Positions 17,020 through 25,111 of a DNA stretch of 64,000 bases are shown here, one piece after another. Every line of letters starts with the position of its first letter. Position 1 is the stretch's first letter. This DNA is from Fluviispira multicolorata (GTDB lineage Bacteria; Bdellovibrionota_B; Oligoflexia; Silvanigrellales; Silvanigrellaceae). The stretch spans positions 145,470 to 209,469 of the forward strand of contig NZ_WFLN01000005.1 of NCBI RefSeq assembly GCF_009208585.1. The letters are read 5' to 3'. Made by a program: the position numbers and the translations under genes. The notes under the pieces were generated by a model. That model was not told the DNA's origin. It saw nothing but the letters and a program-made list of their open reading frames with translations, and did not search any database.

Positions 17020-18870
17020 TCATAATTTATTAATGAATTTAGAGAAATAATTATTGTCCATACTTATAAGCATTTTTTCATAGATTGAGGGCTTGCAATT
17101 TTCTTGATATATTTTTTCTCCTGGAAGATTGCAGGCAGTTATTGGAATTTTGCAATTGTTTGTATTAACTCGTTCAAATTTTTTTAATATGGGTTTATTG
17201 AGATCATTGTTAAGAATAAAAACCATTTTTTTGTTATACATACAATAACTGCCATCATTATATTCAATGATATTGTCTGAATCTAAATGGACAGAGTCTG
17301 TGTTCATAAATATTCCATTATTGTGTGAATAAATATTCTCTTTTTGAGAAGAAATAGCATCTACGCCAATTCCAATTTGAGAAATGTTTAATAGAATATT
17401 TGCGTTGCGATCATGCCAAACTCCTGAAAGATTAAAGAGAGGTTTTACAGAAATAAAGTCTAGAATACTTATATCATATTTTATAGAGTTTTTGCTGGCT
17501 TCTTCTTTATTTACAAGACAGTTTTCCATTTCTCTAAAACATGAAATACCTGCATGCGCATAATTTTTCATGTTTTCAGAAGCATTGTTTTGAATTTCCA
17601 ATATTTGCTTTCTTTGATATTCACTAATATGCGTTGAAAGAATATCTTTTGCTCTCGAATATATATTTTGCTCAAAATTATACAATTGACTTAACTCATT
17701 GCGAGCTTGATTGATTGTAGGTTTAATATGATTTGGAAGGTTGCTTGTTAGAATAATACTGTCTAATTTATTTTCATTGTTTATATAATTTAATAGCGTG
17801 CGATTATAAGATGAGTGATTGACATATATAACTGCTAAACCACTTAAATTATTTCTATCATATTTAAGTTTTGCTAAGCTTGTAGTAAAAATATTTTTTC
17901 CATAGTTAACTAATTCTACTAACGTTGAAATACAAGAATCCCGACTTTTTCGATCTTCTAAACTGCATTTTAGAGCATCAATTGGTATTGCCGCTGCAAG
18001 TTGACTGACATCACCCCCTATTTGTTTGATAAATATTGAAATTGACTTGTCTTTGGCTGTTTTTTCATCAAGAGCAGTAAGATATCCTGCTATACTTCCA
18101 AATGCTGGTACAGTAACATCGAGGTTACCAGCGATTTTTTGTGCTTCTAGCGTATCATTTAGTGATATTTTAACGGTTATGAGTAATTTAGCACCCAGTG
18201 AAAGAGAAGAAACAAATTGATTTCCACAGACTTCATCCGAAATTTGGTTAATACTTTTTGTTGTTTTATTTATTAAGCTATAAGCATTTTTGCTAAGAAA
18301 TGGAGTTGAAATCGTATTGTGGATGTTTTCATAATTTATTACATTTGTAAAAGTTACGCTGTTTTTTGTTCTTTGAGCTTTAGATGAATATTCAAATTCA
18401 CCATTTGCTGAGAAATTGCTAAATGCTGAAGTCCCAAAAGCACTACCGTTTATAATAGTATTTAAGTCTTCGAATGACATGTTGGTTCTTTGTTGTACAG
18501 TAACAGTAGGTTGATGTGTATTGATAATCTCAGATTCTGTATCTGAGACGCATTGAGATAAATACTCTTCTGAATTGGAATTATATCCTTGTCCTAGTAT
18601 GGGTTCTCTGGTTGTAATATTATCATCAATGACATTGTTTGTATTTGAACTTTCAATTTTTTGCACTCTATTCGAATTTATCATGTTTTCTATTTGTCTT
18701 TTATTCTCAAGTGAGTTTATTATATCAATTTTATGGTCAGAAATCTCAATACTAATCGATTTTTCGTCTTTACTTATTATCTCTTTGTCCGGAATTTTTT
18801 CATATTTATTACAGGATGAAATAGAAATAAAAGTCATGAAAATTAATGAAATAGATGATTTTAATTTCAT
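17020..18870 (-). CDS. MACPF-like putative pore-forming lipoprotein (paralogue D)
   Basis: A 616-residue lipoprotein (FISISSCN, Cys 20) with a long charged linker to about residue 90. Motifs: GYNSNSE at 95-101, CGNQFVSSLSLGAKL at 215-229, QIGGDVSQL at 283-291, a helical middle, and a C-terminal domain opening LSGVWHDRN. It is first of the D-C operon. Lipidation implies anchoring on a membrane before or instead of release, unlike classical soluble pore-forming toxins. Confidence 0.58.
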   Translation of the reverse strand: MKLKSSISLIFMTFISISSCNKYEKIPDKEIISKDEKSISIEISDHKIDIINSLENKRQIENMINSNRVQKIESSNTNNVIDDNITTREPILGQGYNSNSEEYLSQCVSDTESEIINTHQPTVTVQQRTNMSFEDLNTIINGSAFGTSAFSNFSANGEFEYSSKAQRTKNSVTFTNVINYENIHNTISTPFLSKNAYSLINKTTKSINQISDEVCGNQFVSSLSLGAKLLITVKISLNDTLEAQKIAGNLDVTVPAFGSIAGYLTALDEKTAKDKSISIFIKQIGGDVSQLAAAIPIDALKCSLEDRKSRDSCISTLVELVNYGKNIFTTSLAKLKYDRNNLSGLAVIYVNHSSYNRTLLNYINNENKLDSIILTSNLPNHIKPTINQARNELSQLYNFEQNIYSRAKDILSTHISEYQRKQILEIQNNASENMKNYAHAGISCFREMENCLVNKEEASKNSIKYDISILDFISVKPLFNLSGVWHDRNANILLNISQIGIGVDAISSQKENIYSHNNGIFMNTDSVHLDSDNIIEYNDGSYCMYNKKMVFILNNDLNKPILKKFERVNTNNCKIPITACNLPGEKIYQENCKPSIYEKMLISMDNNYFSKFINKL

Positions 18871-19248
18871 ATTATTGACATCCTAATTGAAAGAAATTAA
18901 TGTAACTAAATTTTTGTAAGCTCGTTAAATACAGATAATAATTAAAATGCATACTATTGTTTCACCTTTCATAAATTTCCTTAGATTTTTATCGAATTTT
19001 TTAAAATCTTTGGGAAAGTGTTTATTAAATAAATCTTCCCCCTTCTAGCTAAAGACTGAATGTGAGTCAAACTAATAAAATCATTGTCTATTTATTTGAC
19101 TTTAATAAATAATTGTATAAAAAATTTAATGGAAAAATATTTAATCATGTTAGAGAAGAATTAAATCTAGTTTTGATAAAACAAAAAATATATTATAATA
19201 AAAATTGTTTTTAAAAATATGATTTGTTTTTAATTATAAAAATATAAA
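18871..19248. other. AT-rich intergenic region upstream of paralogue D
   Basis: No gene seen. It should contain the D-C operon promoter. From about 19213 it matches the bases downstream of the intact methyltransferase gene (21966-22001), including one copy of the GATTTGTTTTTAAT element that is tandemly repeated there. Confidence 0.6.
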
Positions 19249-19459
19249 TCACTTCATGTGGTTTTGCCAGAACTCTGTAAGAGTAATGCTAGAGGCACAT
19301 CCAACATTTATACTTTCCACATTGTTCGTAATTGGATTGCGGACAAAATTGTCTCCACCCTTTAAAAGTGATTGACTGAGCCCATTTCCTTCAGAAGCAA
19401 AATGCTTTTGTTTGGGAAAGTAAAATTGCTTTTACCTCGAAGTTTGTACAGACGTGCAA
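19249..19459 (-). pseudogene. Decayed duplicate of the RlmB-type methyltransferase 3' end
   Basis: On the minus strand this translates to NFEVKAILLSQ, then SEGNGLSQSLLKGGDNFV, then NVESINVGCASSITL and a TGA stop. It parallels the C-terminus of the intact gene at 22002-23009 almost residue for residue, but about 190 bp of the middle is missing and no start exists. DNA identity is high over both retained blocks and continues about 36 bases past the stop. It abuts the 3' end of the class I methyltransferase gene. With the intact copy it forms direct repeats around that small islet. Confidence 0.9.
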
Positions 19460-19468
19460 CTAGAGACA

Positions 19469-20290
19469 TTAGAGAGAACGACGTCCCCATGCTGTAAGCA
19501 TACCCGCAGATAATTCCCAATAATTTGAATCAATAAATGCGCGCTCAGCCTGTGCTAAAGTAACTGCATCAATATAATTTTGACGCACCATTTGATCATA
19601 AATCTGATCCCACGTTAATTTCCAAAAGCGTGCCGCTGGAGAAAGCGCATCGAGTGATGGGAAATAAACTTCGGCGCCAATTGCCTGCAAACCTGCTTGA
19701 CGAAAGTGATGCGGCATACTGCGTGACCATTGAATATCTAAACCAAAAGTGACATTTAACATCGAATAGCAAGCATCCATGACTTTTCGATACGGACTCG
19801 TACTTGTAGTTTCTAAATTGAAATCGATGCTGTCTGAAATCATGATAACTCCACCTGGTTTTAAGCAAGATATCAGGCGTTCCAAAACTATTATACGCTC
19901 AGGTAAATGCATAAGAACGAAACGGGCATGGATCAAATCAAACTTTCCTATTAAATTATCTGGCATAGTTGTCGTAAGATCATGTTCAATAACCTGTATA
20001 TTTGAATGTTGTTCAGTAAGCTCTTTAAGCCCACGCACATCACGGTCAAGAGCAAAAATCTGACCTGTGGCTAACTCCGCCTGTTCTGAAAGCCAGACAG
20101 ATATACTGCCGTTTCCAGCACCAACATCAAGACAACGTCCACCCCATGGCAAACCACGAGTTTTTAGCTGTAAGCGTGTCATAGGATCAAAAGTTTGAGC
20201 GAGCATTTTAAGTCGCTGCGCTTCGTTTGTATGGGTCTTCGTAAAATAAGAATCACCATATCTCTCAACATTCTCTTCTAAATTCATCAT
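19469..20290 (-). CDS. Class I SAM-dependent methyltransferase
   Basis: A 273-residue soluble enzyme with Rossmann motif I (CLDVGAGNGSISVWL, about residues 53-67), the acidic residue after strand 2 (FALDRD), and later strands FDLIHARFVLMHLP and KPGGVIMISD. The pattern is that of small-molecule methyltransferases. SD AGGAG precedes the two ATGs. It looks less AT-biased than its neighbours and lies between direct repeats of a methyltransferase-gene 3' end, so horizontal acquisition is likely. Substrate unknown. Confidence 0.88.
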   Translation of the reverse strand: MMNLEENVERYGDSYFTKTHTNEAQRLKMLAQTFDPMTRLQLKTRGLPWGGRCLDVGAGNGSISVWLSEQAELATGQIFALDRDVRGLKELTEQHSNIQVIEHDLTTTMPDNLIGKFDLIHARFVLMHLPERIIVLERLISCLKPGGVIMISDSIDFNLETTSTSPYRKVMDACYSMLNVTFGLDIQWSRSMPHHFRQAGLQAIGAEVYFPSLDALSPAARFWKLTWDQIYDQMVRQNYIDAVTLAQAERAFIDSNYWELSAGMLTAWGRRSL

Positions 20291-20476
20291 TCACTCCTAA
20301 GTAAACAAAAATCAATAAATTTCATTTCCACATTTTTCAATAAATTTATATCCCGAATTTAATCCAACAGAATATTTATGTACACTATTTAGAATCAAGA
20401 AACCATTTATGGAATCATATAAAGTAATTGATAAAAATGCTTTTACTGTATGCAACATATTGATCATATTAGGTGA

Positions 20477-20779
20477 ATGCCAATACTCTTCAAATTAAAT
20501 GTGTATTCCAAAAATAATGAGAGCATTTTTCAAGAACCTTCAAAAATAATTAACTTTGATAAATTTTATGCCGGTAAAAATATAAAATTCATAATACCTC
20601 CTAAAATTTTAATTGATCATGGTCTAAAAAATCCTTTATATATTGTTGCCCATGGTTTTGAAGATAGTAATAAAATATATGCTCCTGATATTTCAAAGCA
20701 ACGACTCTTAACCGTACCTGAATTTATGCGATACTTTTTATATGAAATGTTAAAGCCTTCTCCTCTTGCCATTTTTTAA
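20477..20779 (+). CDS. Short ORF, possible truncated gene
   Basis: 100 codons. The middle, NPLYIVAHGFEDSNKIYAPD, followed by LTVPEFMRYF, recalls the start of caspase-like (CHAT or C80) domains, where a strand ends in a catalytic His-Gly and an xxELA helix follows. The catalytic Cys region is absent, so if related it is truncated. No convincing ribosome site. It lies inside the islet bounded by the methyltransferase-gene repeats. Confidence 0.35.
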   Translation: MPILFKLNVYSKNNESIFQEPSKIINFDKFYAGKNIKFIIPPKILIDHGLKNPLYIVAHGFEDSNKIYAPDISKQRLLTVPEFMRYFLYEMLKPSPLAIF

Positions 20780-20861
20780 CGTCATAAAACGTTTTTGTAT
20801 ACTCTCACTAAAAAAAGAATTCGCATATTTGCTTTCATGTTAATCCCAGCTTTTCCTCTTC

Positions 20862-21551
20862 TTAAGAAACAATGAAACTTTGGATTTCATTTGCAAGATT
20901 AATGAGAAAGTCTTTACGGTTAGGAAATTCATCTCTGATTTGAGGAGGTAGAGTATTTATAAATGAAAAATGACCAGCTCCATCAATGGTTCTCATATCA
21001 ACAGGTATGCTATTTTCTAGCTGTTGCTTAAGAAAGTTTGATTGGTCTGGGGGTGTAATGACATCATTTGTGCCTGACCAAATTTGAATAGGAATGTGGA
21101 CAGCATCTAATGCTCCAGGAGCCTGAAAAAAACCAGTGGCTGGAGTCAGGAGCACTAGCCGATTCAAATATTCGAGTGGTTTTATATCAAGCTTTTGTTT
21201 TACGTCTATCCATACTTGTCCACCAGCCAAGGCAATAAGCATTGTTGCACCGATGGAATGCCCTATTCCCATGATTGGAAGATTAGGACATGCAATAAAT
21301 TCTAATGCAAGGTGCAACTGACGTGCTCTGAGAAGCAGAGCATCGCTGGTCGGCTGTGGTGAAACAAGACGATCAAAGTATGGAGCAACAACAATGCATC
21401 CATGCTCAGTCAATGATGTTAGAAGCGGAAGATGACTCTCAGGATTTCCACCAGCGCCGACTGAAAATAACACAATAAGCGAAGGTTTAGTTGTCTCTAA
21501 CAGCATTACATCGAAAGGAATCCCGTTATCGTTTAGTAAAATTTTTTTCAT
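20862..21551 (-). CDS. Alpha/beta hydrolase (dienelactone-hydrolase-like)
   Basis: A 229-residue soluble hydrolase. The nucleophile elbow is GHSIG with Ser 99. The acid is probably in GTNDVITPPDQ and the His in GAGHFSF. An oxyanion-type GAGGNPESH lies near residue 33. Substrate unknown. It is second of two minus-strand cargo genes between the methyltransferase-gene remnant and the intact copy. Confidence 0.85.
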   Translation of the reverse strand: MKKILLNDNGIPFDVMLLETTKPSLIVLFSVGAGGNPESHLPLLTSLTEHGCIVVAPYFDRLVSPQPTSDALLLRARQLHLALEFIACPNLPIMGIGHSIGATMLIALAGGQVWIDVKQKLDIKPLEYLNRLVLLTPATGFFQAPGALDAVHIPIQIWSGTNDVITPPDQSNFLKQQLENSIPVDMRTIDGAGHFSFINTLPPQIRDEFPNRKDFLINLANEIQSFIVS

Positions 21552-21879
21552 GTTGGCTCCTAAAGCGTCACAGCCCCGAACGTTTATGAGACGCCAAAAT
21601 TTTTCTCAAAGTACAACACAAAATGGTCACTTAATTGGTTACTAATTTAAAGTCATTTAAACCATCATGCAAATTGATTATGGAACTAGAAATTCCATTG
21701 GACTTCATTTTTTTGTCTTTTAGTGAAGTCAGCTTCTGAACAAAGTGACAGGTAGTGAAGATGACTCTTAAAATTTCATTGCTCAGTAGTCAACTGCACA
21801 AGCCTGTATTTATAGGGCTTTATAGTGAAGAGGAGTTCTGAAAATGACAAAAAGGATTAAGCGTGTTTTTTATAAAATA

Positions 21880-21908
21880 AAAACTATCTTTATTATAAGA
21901 TAGTTTTT
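21880..21908 (-). terminator. Probable intrinsic terminator of the rmuC-methyltransferase unit
   Basis: Inverted arms AAAACTATCTT and AAGATAGTTTT (11 bp, 7-base loop). On the minus strand a T-rich run (TTTATTTTAT) follows. It lies about 95 bases after the methyltransferase stop codon. Confidence 0.6.
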
Positions 21909-21979
21909 AATAATATGATTTGTTTTTAATAATATGATTTGTTTTTAATAATATGATTTGTTTTTAATAATATGATTTG
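21904..21979. repeat. Four tandem copies of a 19-bp unit
   Basis: The unit TTTTTAATAATATGATTTG occurs four times without change, followed by a partial copy. It sits in the 3' untranslated region of the methyltransferase gene. The remnant at 19.2 kb has a single copy, so the array grew after that duplication or shrank there. Confidence 0.95.
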
Positions 21980-22001
21980 TTTTTAATTTTAAAAATATAA
22001 A

Positions 22002-23009
22002 TCACTTCATGTTGTTTCGCCAGAACTCTGCAAGAATAATGCTAGAGGCACATGCAACATTTAAACTTTCTACATTGCCTGTACTTGGAATGCGGACAAG
22101 ATTGTCTCCACCCTTTAAAAGGGATTGACTGAGTCCCTCTCCTTCAGAACCAAATAAGACAAGCAGCTTTTTTGGAATTTCTACGTCATATAAAGATTTT
22201 CCAGTATGACTTGTGGTGCTCATGACCTTAAAATCACTTTTTCTAAAAGATTGAATGGCTTTTTCAAAATTATCAGTTGAAATAATTTTAATCCACTCAG
22301 CTCCACCTTCAGAGGTGCGGTAAGCCGCTCCTGACATACTGGCTTCTGCTTGAGAAAGTAAAATTGCTTTGACCCCGAAGTTTGCGCAGACGCGCATAAT
22401 AGCACCTAAATTGTGTGGATTAAGCACATTTTCAAGGGCCACAACACAAGTGGGTTGATTGTTTTTTTCCTGCTCATCTAAGTAATCTTGTAAAGTAACA
22501 GTCGGAATTTTGCGTACTAAAAAGCAAACTCCTTCGTGATGGCTTGATTCTGATATTCTTTCAAGTTCTTCTTCTGTCACAACTCTGTAAGCTAATTTTT
22601 TATCTGCACAGTATTTTAAAACTTTGGTAAATTCTTTTAATTGACCTTCTGTTACGTAAGCTCTGATGATATCTTGCGCTCTCTTTTTAAAGACCATGTG
22701 GCAAGCATGGATTCCACAGATTTTCATTTCTACATGGCGACGTGGTTTTGGGACTTGGCGATTTTCTCCATGTCTTTCTTTTTTTCTAAATTCGCCTTCT
22801 ATTTTTGTATCATTTTCATTTGTAGAATAAGATTTTTTTTCTTCTTTAGGAGTAAAGGTATCTTTGGAATATTCTTTTTTTTCAGCTCTTGGTTTAAAAG
22901 AGTCCTTTGAATATTCTTTTTTTTCAGCTTTTGGTTTAAAAGAATCCTTTGAATATTCTTTTTTCTTATCTTTAAAACTATGCTTCTTGTCCTGTTTCTT
23001 TATGTTCAT
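22002..23009 (-). CDS. rlmB: TrmH/SpoU family rRNA 2'-O-methyltransferase (RlmB-like)
   Basis: 335 residues. Residues 1-85 are a Lys/Glu/Ser-rich extension with three imperfect repeats of KKEYSKDSFKP, likely disordered and RNA-binding. Next is an L30e-like substrate domain (CGIHACHMVF onward), then the knotted SpoU domain: NPHNLGAIMRVC (motif 1), LFGSEGEGLS (motif 2) and VRIPSTGNVESLNVACA (motif 3). Methylates a ribose 2'-OH in rRNA, probably 23S. It overlaps rmuC by 32 bases. The exact target nucleotide cannot be told from sequence, so the symbol is provisional. Confidence 0.85.
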   Translation of the reverse strand: MNIKKQDKKHSFKDKKKEYSKDSFKPKAEKKEYSKDSFKPRAEKKEYSKDTFTPKEEKKSYSTNENDTKIEGEFRKKERHGENRQVPKPRRHVEMKICGIHACHMVFKKRAQDIIRAYVTEGQLKEFTKVLKYCADKKLAYRVVTEEELERISESSHHEGVCFLVRKIPTVTLQDYLDEQEKNNQPTCVVALENVLNPHNLGAIMRVCANFGVKAILLSQAEASMSGAAYRTSEGGAEWIKIISTDNFEKAIQSFRKSDFKVMSTTSHTGKSLYDVEIPKKLLVLFGSEGEGLSQSLLKGGDNLVRIPSTGNVESLNVACASSIILAEFWRNNMK

Positions 23010-24246
23010 TCAATTCTCCATTGACACTTATAAATTCACTGTTTTCATTTTGTGGAAGGCTTTCGACTTTCATTAATTTGTTTGAAATTATTTTTGAACG
23101 ATGAGAGGCTTCCCCAATTTGTTTGCTGGCATCGTTGAGCTTTTCTTGTGTTTTTTCTAGCAAATCTCCAAACTTATAAAAATCTTTTTTTACGTTTCCA
23201 AGGAGCATGCGTATTTCATCGGAACGTTTTTCCACTGCAAGAGTTCTAAAGCCCATCTGTAAACTGTTTAAAAGAGCAACAAGCGTTGAAGGTCCTGCGA
23301 CTACGACTTGTAACTCTCGACGCAAATATTCAGAGAGTCCAGCTATTCTTAATACCTCAGAATACAAACCTTCTGTAGGGAGAAATAGGATGCCGAAATC
23401 CGTAGTGCACGGAGGATCGATATATTTCTCTTTGATGTCTTTTGCAAAGTTTTTTATTTTTGTTTCCAATTGTTTAATAGAATGAGAGACTTTTTCGTGA
23501 TCCCCTTTTTCATTGGCATCGAGTATGCGTTCATAATCTTCCATGGGGAATTTAGCATCAATTGGCAACCAAAGTGGTTTCTTATCAAAGCTATTATTTG
23601 GAAGTTTTACTGCAAATTCAATATAAAATGGACTGTTTTTTTTGGTTTTAACATTTTTTTCGTATTGGTCGACAGCAAGAATGTCGCTTAAAATTCTATC
23701 AAGCTGTTCTTCACCAAGAATACCTCTTGTTTTGATATTGCTTAAGACTCTTTGCAAATTACCAACTTCTGAAGCCATTTTTTGCATTTCACCAATACCT
23801 GTGTGAACGAGGTCAAGTCGATCTCCGACCTGTTTAAAAGAAGAGTTTAATCGTAGTTCAAGAGTTGCATGGAGCTTTTCATCTACGATGTTTCTCATTT
23901 TATCGAGCTGACTTTCATTTTCCTGTCTCAGGTTTGAGATTTGTGTGTCTAGAGTTTCTCGTATTTCACGCAGACCTCGCCCATTATTTTGTGTGAGTGA
24001 GTTCAGTAAAATACTTAAGTTTTCAGAAATTTCTTTACGCATTTTCTGCATGTTATTTGAATATTCTTCTCTATTTAAGCGGATTTCATTTTTTAGGGCA
24101 CGTTCAAACTTTTCTTCTAAAAAATCAAATTTTTCAAAAATATCTTTGTTATAGATTGTTATAGATCTTATTTTATTGTAAATAATTAAAATAAATAGGC
24201 TTGTTATGGTGCAGACGGCAAGCAAGATCGAGACTTGTAATTCCAT
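22978..24246 (-). CDS. rmuC: DNA recombination protein RmuC
   Basis: 422 residues with an N-terminal transmembrane helix, a long coiled coil (about 35-170) and the conserved RmuC nuclease-like domain (LPIDAKFPMEDY, then DFGILFLPTEGLYSEV and VAGPSTLVALLNSLQMGFR). RmuC limits inversions at short inverted repeats. SD AAAAGGACA precedes ATG 24246. The 3' end overlaps the methyltransferase start. Confidence 0.93.
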   Translation of the reverse strand: MELQVSILLAVCTITSLFILIIYNKIRSITIYNKDIFEKFDFLEEKFERALKNEIRLNREEYSNNMQKMRKEISENLSILLNSLTQNNGRGLREIRETLDTQISNLRQENESQLDKMRNIVDEKLHATLELRLNSSFKQVGDRLDLVHTGIGEMQKMASEVGNLQRVLSNIKTRGILGEEQLDRILSDILAVDQYEKNVKTKKNSPFYIEFAVKLPNNSFDKKPLWLPIDAKFPMEDYERILDANEKGDHEKVSHSIKQLETKIKNFAKDIKEKYIDPPCTTDFGILFLPTEGLYSEVLRIAGLSEYLRRELQVVVAGPSTLVALLNSLQMGFRTLAVEKRSDEIRMLLGNVKKDFYKFGDLLEKTQEKLNDASKQIGEASHRSKIISNKLMKVESLPQNENSEFISVNGELNEHKETGQEA

Positions 24247-24369
24247 AAAATGTCCTTTTCAAAAATGTCCTTGATAATACAAGGAAAAATTTTTTCACAA
24301 ATTGTTCGCTACAAAAAACAGCATACCATTGAAATGCACAATTTGACAGGATAAGTCATTCCTCAAGTG

Positions 24370-24402
24370 CTAAGTTATCCACTTTCAATGTGGATAACTT
24401 AG
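24370..24402. promoter_or_regulatory. Hairpin built from two inverted DnaA-box-like sites
   Basis: Perfect 13-bp arms, CTAAGTTATCCAC and GTGGATAACTTAG, around a 7-base loop. The minus strand reads TTATCCACA, a consensus DnaA box, at 24397-24389. The plus strand reads TTATCCACT at 24375-24383, one mismatch. No U-run follows on either side, so it is a poor terminator. It lies between divergent genes (rmuC and DUF2058). Confidence 0.6.
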
Positions 24403-24517
24403 GGTAGATTATGCTTAATTATTATGCAAAATCGATAAACATAAAAAACGATTTTGAAATCAAAATTGACATTGTATGAAAGTCGAGTGAAGGATGCATG
24501 GTGAGGAGGAGTGAAAT

Positions 24518-25048
24518 ATGAGCTTGAGAGACCAGCTACTTAAAGCAGGGCTTGTTTCAAAAAAACAAGCACAAAAAACAGAAGCCGCCAATCGAAAACA
24601 AACACATGATTCTAAAAAGAATAAAGAGCTTGCAGATAAATTAAATGATGAAAAGCAAAGCGAAATACATAAAATTGAAGAAGAAAAAAATACGCGAAGA
24701 GAACTTGATAGAGAGTTAAATAGACAGCGTGATTTATTAATGAGTCAAAGAGAATCATATTATCGCTCTTTACAAATTCTCAATAGCAAGAGTTTAAATG
24801 ATAGAAGCGCAAGTGAATGTTACTTTTTTGCTGAAGGTAAAAAAATTCGTAAAGTTATGGTAAATTCATGGCAAAGAGAAATGCTTGCACGTGGAAAAAT
24901 GGGTATAGGAAAACCTCATTCTGAAATCGATGAATTTGTAATTATACCTTTGACTGCTGCACGGGTGCTAAATGATATTTATCCTCAAAAACTTATTACG
25001 TTGCATTCAGAAATTGATGATACTGAAGAGTTGGAAGATGGATTTTAA
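24518..25048 (+). CDS. DUF2058 (YaiL-like) nucleic-acid-associated protein
   Basis: 176 residues beginning MSLRDQLLKAGLVSKKQAQK, the diagnostic start of DUF2058 proteins, followed by a Lys/Glu-rich helical stretch (20-80) and a C-terminal domain with FFAEGKKIRKVMVN. Annotated relatives are called nucleoprotein or polynucleotide-associated; the biological role is not established. A strong SD (GGAGGAG) precedes the ATG. Confidence 0.88.
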   Translation: MSLRDQLLKAGLVSKKQAQKTEAANRKQTHDSKKNKELADKLNDEKQSEIHKIEEEKNTRRELDRELNRQRDLLMSQRESYYRSLQILNSKSLNDRSASECYFFAEGKKIRKVMVNSWQREMLARGKMGIGKPHSEIDEFVIIPLTAARVLNDIYPQKLITLHSEIDDTEELEDGF

Positions 25049-25111
25049 TATCAAACTGTATTAAAATATTTAATTATAAAATTATTATTTCTAATTAACA
25101 TCGGAGTTATA

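Noticed and set aside
19469..21551. Islet as an insertion sequence or prophage
   Set aside because: No transposase, integrase or terminal inverted repeats are present; only direct repeats of a gene end are seen.
21904..21979. Tandem repeats as a CRISPR array
   Set aside because: The 19-bp units abut directly with no unique spacers and there are no cas genes.
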